The translations under genes were made by a program, and so were the position numbers. DNA of 6,283 nt, from the NCBI GenBank assembly GCA_029261305.1, contig JAJDBO010000352.1, positions 1 through 6,283 on the forward strand, written 5' to 3'. The DNA comes from Nitrospirales bacterium (GTDB lineage Bacteria > Nitrospirota > Nitrospiria > Nitrospirales > UBA8639). Of this stretch, positions 5,206-6,283 are shown one piece after another. Under the pieces are notes generated by a model. It saw only the letters and a list, made by a program, of their open reading frames with translations. It had not been told where the DNA came from and did not search any database. Position 1 is the stretch's first letter, and each line of letters opens with the position of its first letter.

Positions 5206-5655
5206 ATGGATAGTCTTGAAAAACGATTAAAACCGGATTTTCCTAACCTTCATAGCAGCAATCATAAAATTACCAGTCCGCAGACGCCTGATTACAACTG
5301 TATCGCTTGGGCAGCAGGTGATGATGAGCGTTGGTGGTGGCCTGGATCTTTCCCTCACGTTTATTGGCCACCAGGAATTCCCCTAAATGAATCCATAGAT
5401 AGCTTTGTAGCTGCTTTTTCAACTCTTGATTATATGGTTTGTGATAGTAGCGATCTGGAGCTTGATTATGAAAAGGTGGCGCTTTTTGCAGATAAAAATG
5501 GAAAACCCACTCATATGGCCCGGCAGCTTGCAAGTGGTGTCTGGACAAGCAAACTTGGTCAAGATCATGATATTGAACATCATGAGCTAGATGTAATCTG
5601 TGGCCCGGCATATGGCGACGCGGTAAAGATATTTCGTCGCGTCAAGAATAATTAA
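5206..5655 (+). CDS. Cargo gene 3: putative cysteine hydrolase-like protein (DUF7689-like)
   Basis: A 149-residue protein, ATG six bases after the preceding stop, with only weak ribosome-binding sequence (AAGGAAAAAGG lies 16 bases upstream), so translation may be coupled. Motifs in order: PDYNCIAWAAGD with Cys32, ERWWWPGSFPHVYWPPG (41-57), a helix SFVAAFSTL, then EKVALFADKNGKPTHMARQL with His103, GVWTSKLGQDHDIEH (about 111-125), and a C-terminal YGDAVKIFRR. Cys-Ile-Ala-Trp followed later by His in a strand and then Asp/Glu is the spacing of papain-like NlpC/P60, CHAP and transglutaminase folds. I recall the family as DUF7689, without known function. The catalytic reading is inference; no signal peptide is seen, so any activity would be cytoplasmic. 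It is the last gene before attR, the usual place for accessory cargo. Confidence 0.85.
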   Translation: MDSLEKRLKPDFPNLHSSNHKITSPQTPDYNCIAWAAGDDERWWWPGSFPHVYWPPGIPLNESIDSFVAAFSTLDYMVCDSSDLELDYEKVALFADKNGKPTHMARQLASGVWTSKLGQDHDIEHHELDVICGPAYGDAVKIFRRVKNN

Positions 5656-5705
5656 TTAAGGTTCATATTAGTCCAACGGTTTTGTATTAATTAAATGTGC
5701 AGCCA

Positions 5706-5733
5706 TTGACAGAACCCCAGATTAGAGAATAAA
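5706..5733 (+). promoter_or_regulatory. Possible promoter facing attR
   Basis: A perfect -35 TTGACA (5706-5711) is followed after 16 bases by AATAAA (5728-5733), a four-of-six -10. Transcription would run out through attR. In the circular form it would instead run across the rejoined attachment site toward the opposing integrase gene. The evidence is thin. Confidence 0.3.
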
Positions 5734-5750
5734 AGAACCGCAAAATTAAA

Positions 5751-5770
5751 TGTGTCAAATTTGTGACAAA
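5751..5770. promoter_or_regulatory. Right pair of candidate arm-type integrase sites
   Basis: TGTGTCAAA (5751-5759) and TGTGACAAA (5762-5770) are direct repeats 11 bp apart, about 105 bases inside the attR core. They match the left pair at 188-207 in motif and spacing, with the two variants in the reverse order. A weaker third copy, TGTGGCAAG, is at 5819-5827. Confidence 0.5.
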
Positions 5771-5874
5771 CTATACTAGAAACAACCCTATTTGAGGCTG
5801 TGTGATGCCGGTTCTGACTGTGGCAAGCAATGTAAGTGGTTGTTATGTAAATATTGTTTGTTTTGTGGTTGCGT

Positions 5875-5919
5875 CTCATAATCCCTTGGTCGTTGGTTCG
5901 AGTCCAACCAGACCCACCA
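5875..5919 (+). repeat. attR: 45-bp copy of the tRNA 3' end
   Basis: An exact copy of 96-140, beginning at the anticodon loop and ending with CCA. It lacks the acceptor 5' strand and D arm, so it is a tRNA fragment and not a gene. It marks the right boundary of the element. Confidence 0.92.
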
Positions 5920-6106
5920 TTTCGTACCGACCCTGTTTTAAGTCCTCCAAAAGGGAGAAAGGCAGGGCGTATTGAGCGGTTTGAAATCCCTCATTTCAAT
6001 CATAAGGTAGCTCAGTGGCAAAACCAGTTTTAACACGGTTCTTTTGTCCTCTAGCATATCGGAACACCATAGTTTATGAGGGTTTGAGAGAAATTCGAAA
6101 GCGGTT
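5920..6106. other. Chromosomal flank to the right of attR
   Basis: I see no gene, tRNA or clear terminator here. A GGTAGCTCAGTGGC string at 6006-6019 resembles a tRNA D arm but has no cloverleaf around it. If a group II intron starts at 6107, this is its 5' exon side. Confidence 0.5.
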
Positions 6107-6283
6107 GTGCGTCCAGCGAAGGCTGGCGTGTTCAGCAGGGAGCAGACCTGCCGGGGAAAGAGTCAGAAGCCCCGTAGCTTGGATAGCAGGGTGGCGGGTA
6201 ACCAACATTCTGAAGCCTATCGACAAGACTTTCCTTGGGGAAGTGCGAGTCACCGGGCCGTAACGAAAGTAAACGCAGAAGTA
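6107..6283 (+). ncRNA. 5' end of a probable group II intron (runs off the window)
   Basis: The segment starts GTGCG, the bacterial group II 5' splice consensus, and then shows structured RNA-like sequence. CCAGC (6113-6117) can pair with GCTGG (6122-6126), and GGGG/CCCC arms enclose a loop near 6153-6175. The string CCGTAACGAAAGT near 6260 resembles intron domain I. There is no plausible protein here. The reverse transcriptase, if any, would lie beyond position 6283. The match is by eye and could be another structured RNA or chance. Confidence 0.5.

Larger units (their letters stand above)
5656..5874. other. Non-coding right end of the element
   Basis: No gene is visible between cargo gene 3 and attR. 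I see no clear terminator after the cargo. There is an 11-bp direct repeat AATTAAATGTG (5689-5699 and 5744-5754), a candidate outward promoter, and the right arm-type pair. This looks like the attR arm, where integrase and excisionase should bind. Confidence 0.6.

Noticed and set aside
5781..5844. AACAACC and GGTTGTT inverted repeat near attR
   Set aside because: Only 7 bp with 50 bases between the arms, which can occur by chance.
6006..6019. D-arm-like string GGTAGCTCAGTGGC, suggesting a second tRNA
   Set aside because: No anticodon arm, T arm or acceptor pairing can be built around it.
6015..6263. An 82-residue open frame on the + strand with GTG start
   Set aside because: It runs across the structured GTGCG segment that looks like a group II intron, has a Cys/Arg-rich composition typical of RNA read as protein, and has no ribosome site.

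Overview
The window holds one complete, small tRNA-integrated mobile element of about 5.8 kb (positions 96 to 5919) with chromosomal sequence on both sides. The host looks like an AT-rich proteobacterium: the tRNA gene encodes its own CCA end, Shine-Dalgarno sites are clear, and the integrase, excisionase and replication proteins are of proteobacterial mobile-element type. I cannot name the genus from the sequence alone.

Layout. A CAT-anticodon tRNA gene (64-140) is the integration target. Its last 45 bases are repeated perfectly at 5875-5919, which gives attL and attR. A leftward block follows the tRNA: tyrosine recombinase (1191-154), MerR-fold excisionase (1400-1068), a small unknown gene (1671-1378), a Rep_trans-type rolling-circle initiator broken by one frameshift (2802-1661), and a small unknown gene (3211-2840). 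The genes are packed or overlapping and look like one operon driven from a repeat-rich promoter region near 3235-3283. A perfect C6/G6 hairpin inside the 5' part of rep is a candidate replication or transfer origin. A non-coding stretch (3212-3958) contains a G+C-rich hairpin patch and probable promoters.

The cargo is rightward, next to attR: three tightly packed genes (3959-4654, 4651-5199, 5206-5655), overlapping by 4 bp and then separated by 6 bp. None is a mobility gene. The third has a conserved Cys/His pattern that suggests a papain-like or NlpC-like hydrolase fold. The second ends in a compact conserved domain and carries a fresh 27-bp in-frame duplication. The first has a C-terminal region that reminds me of COMM domains. 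Their position and packing make them the best candidate for an undescribed system, possibly defence or toxin-related; that function is inference.

Both ends of the element carry a pair of TGTGWCAAM direct repeats spaced 11 bp, the layout expected for arm-type integrase sites. No structural phage genes, conjugation apparatus, CRISPR array or complete insertion sequence is visible, so the element probably depends on a helper for spread or on excision and replication alone. To the right of attR the chromosome has no recognisable gene up to 6106, where what looks like the 5' end of a group II intron begins and runs off the window.
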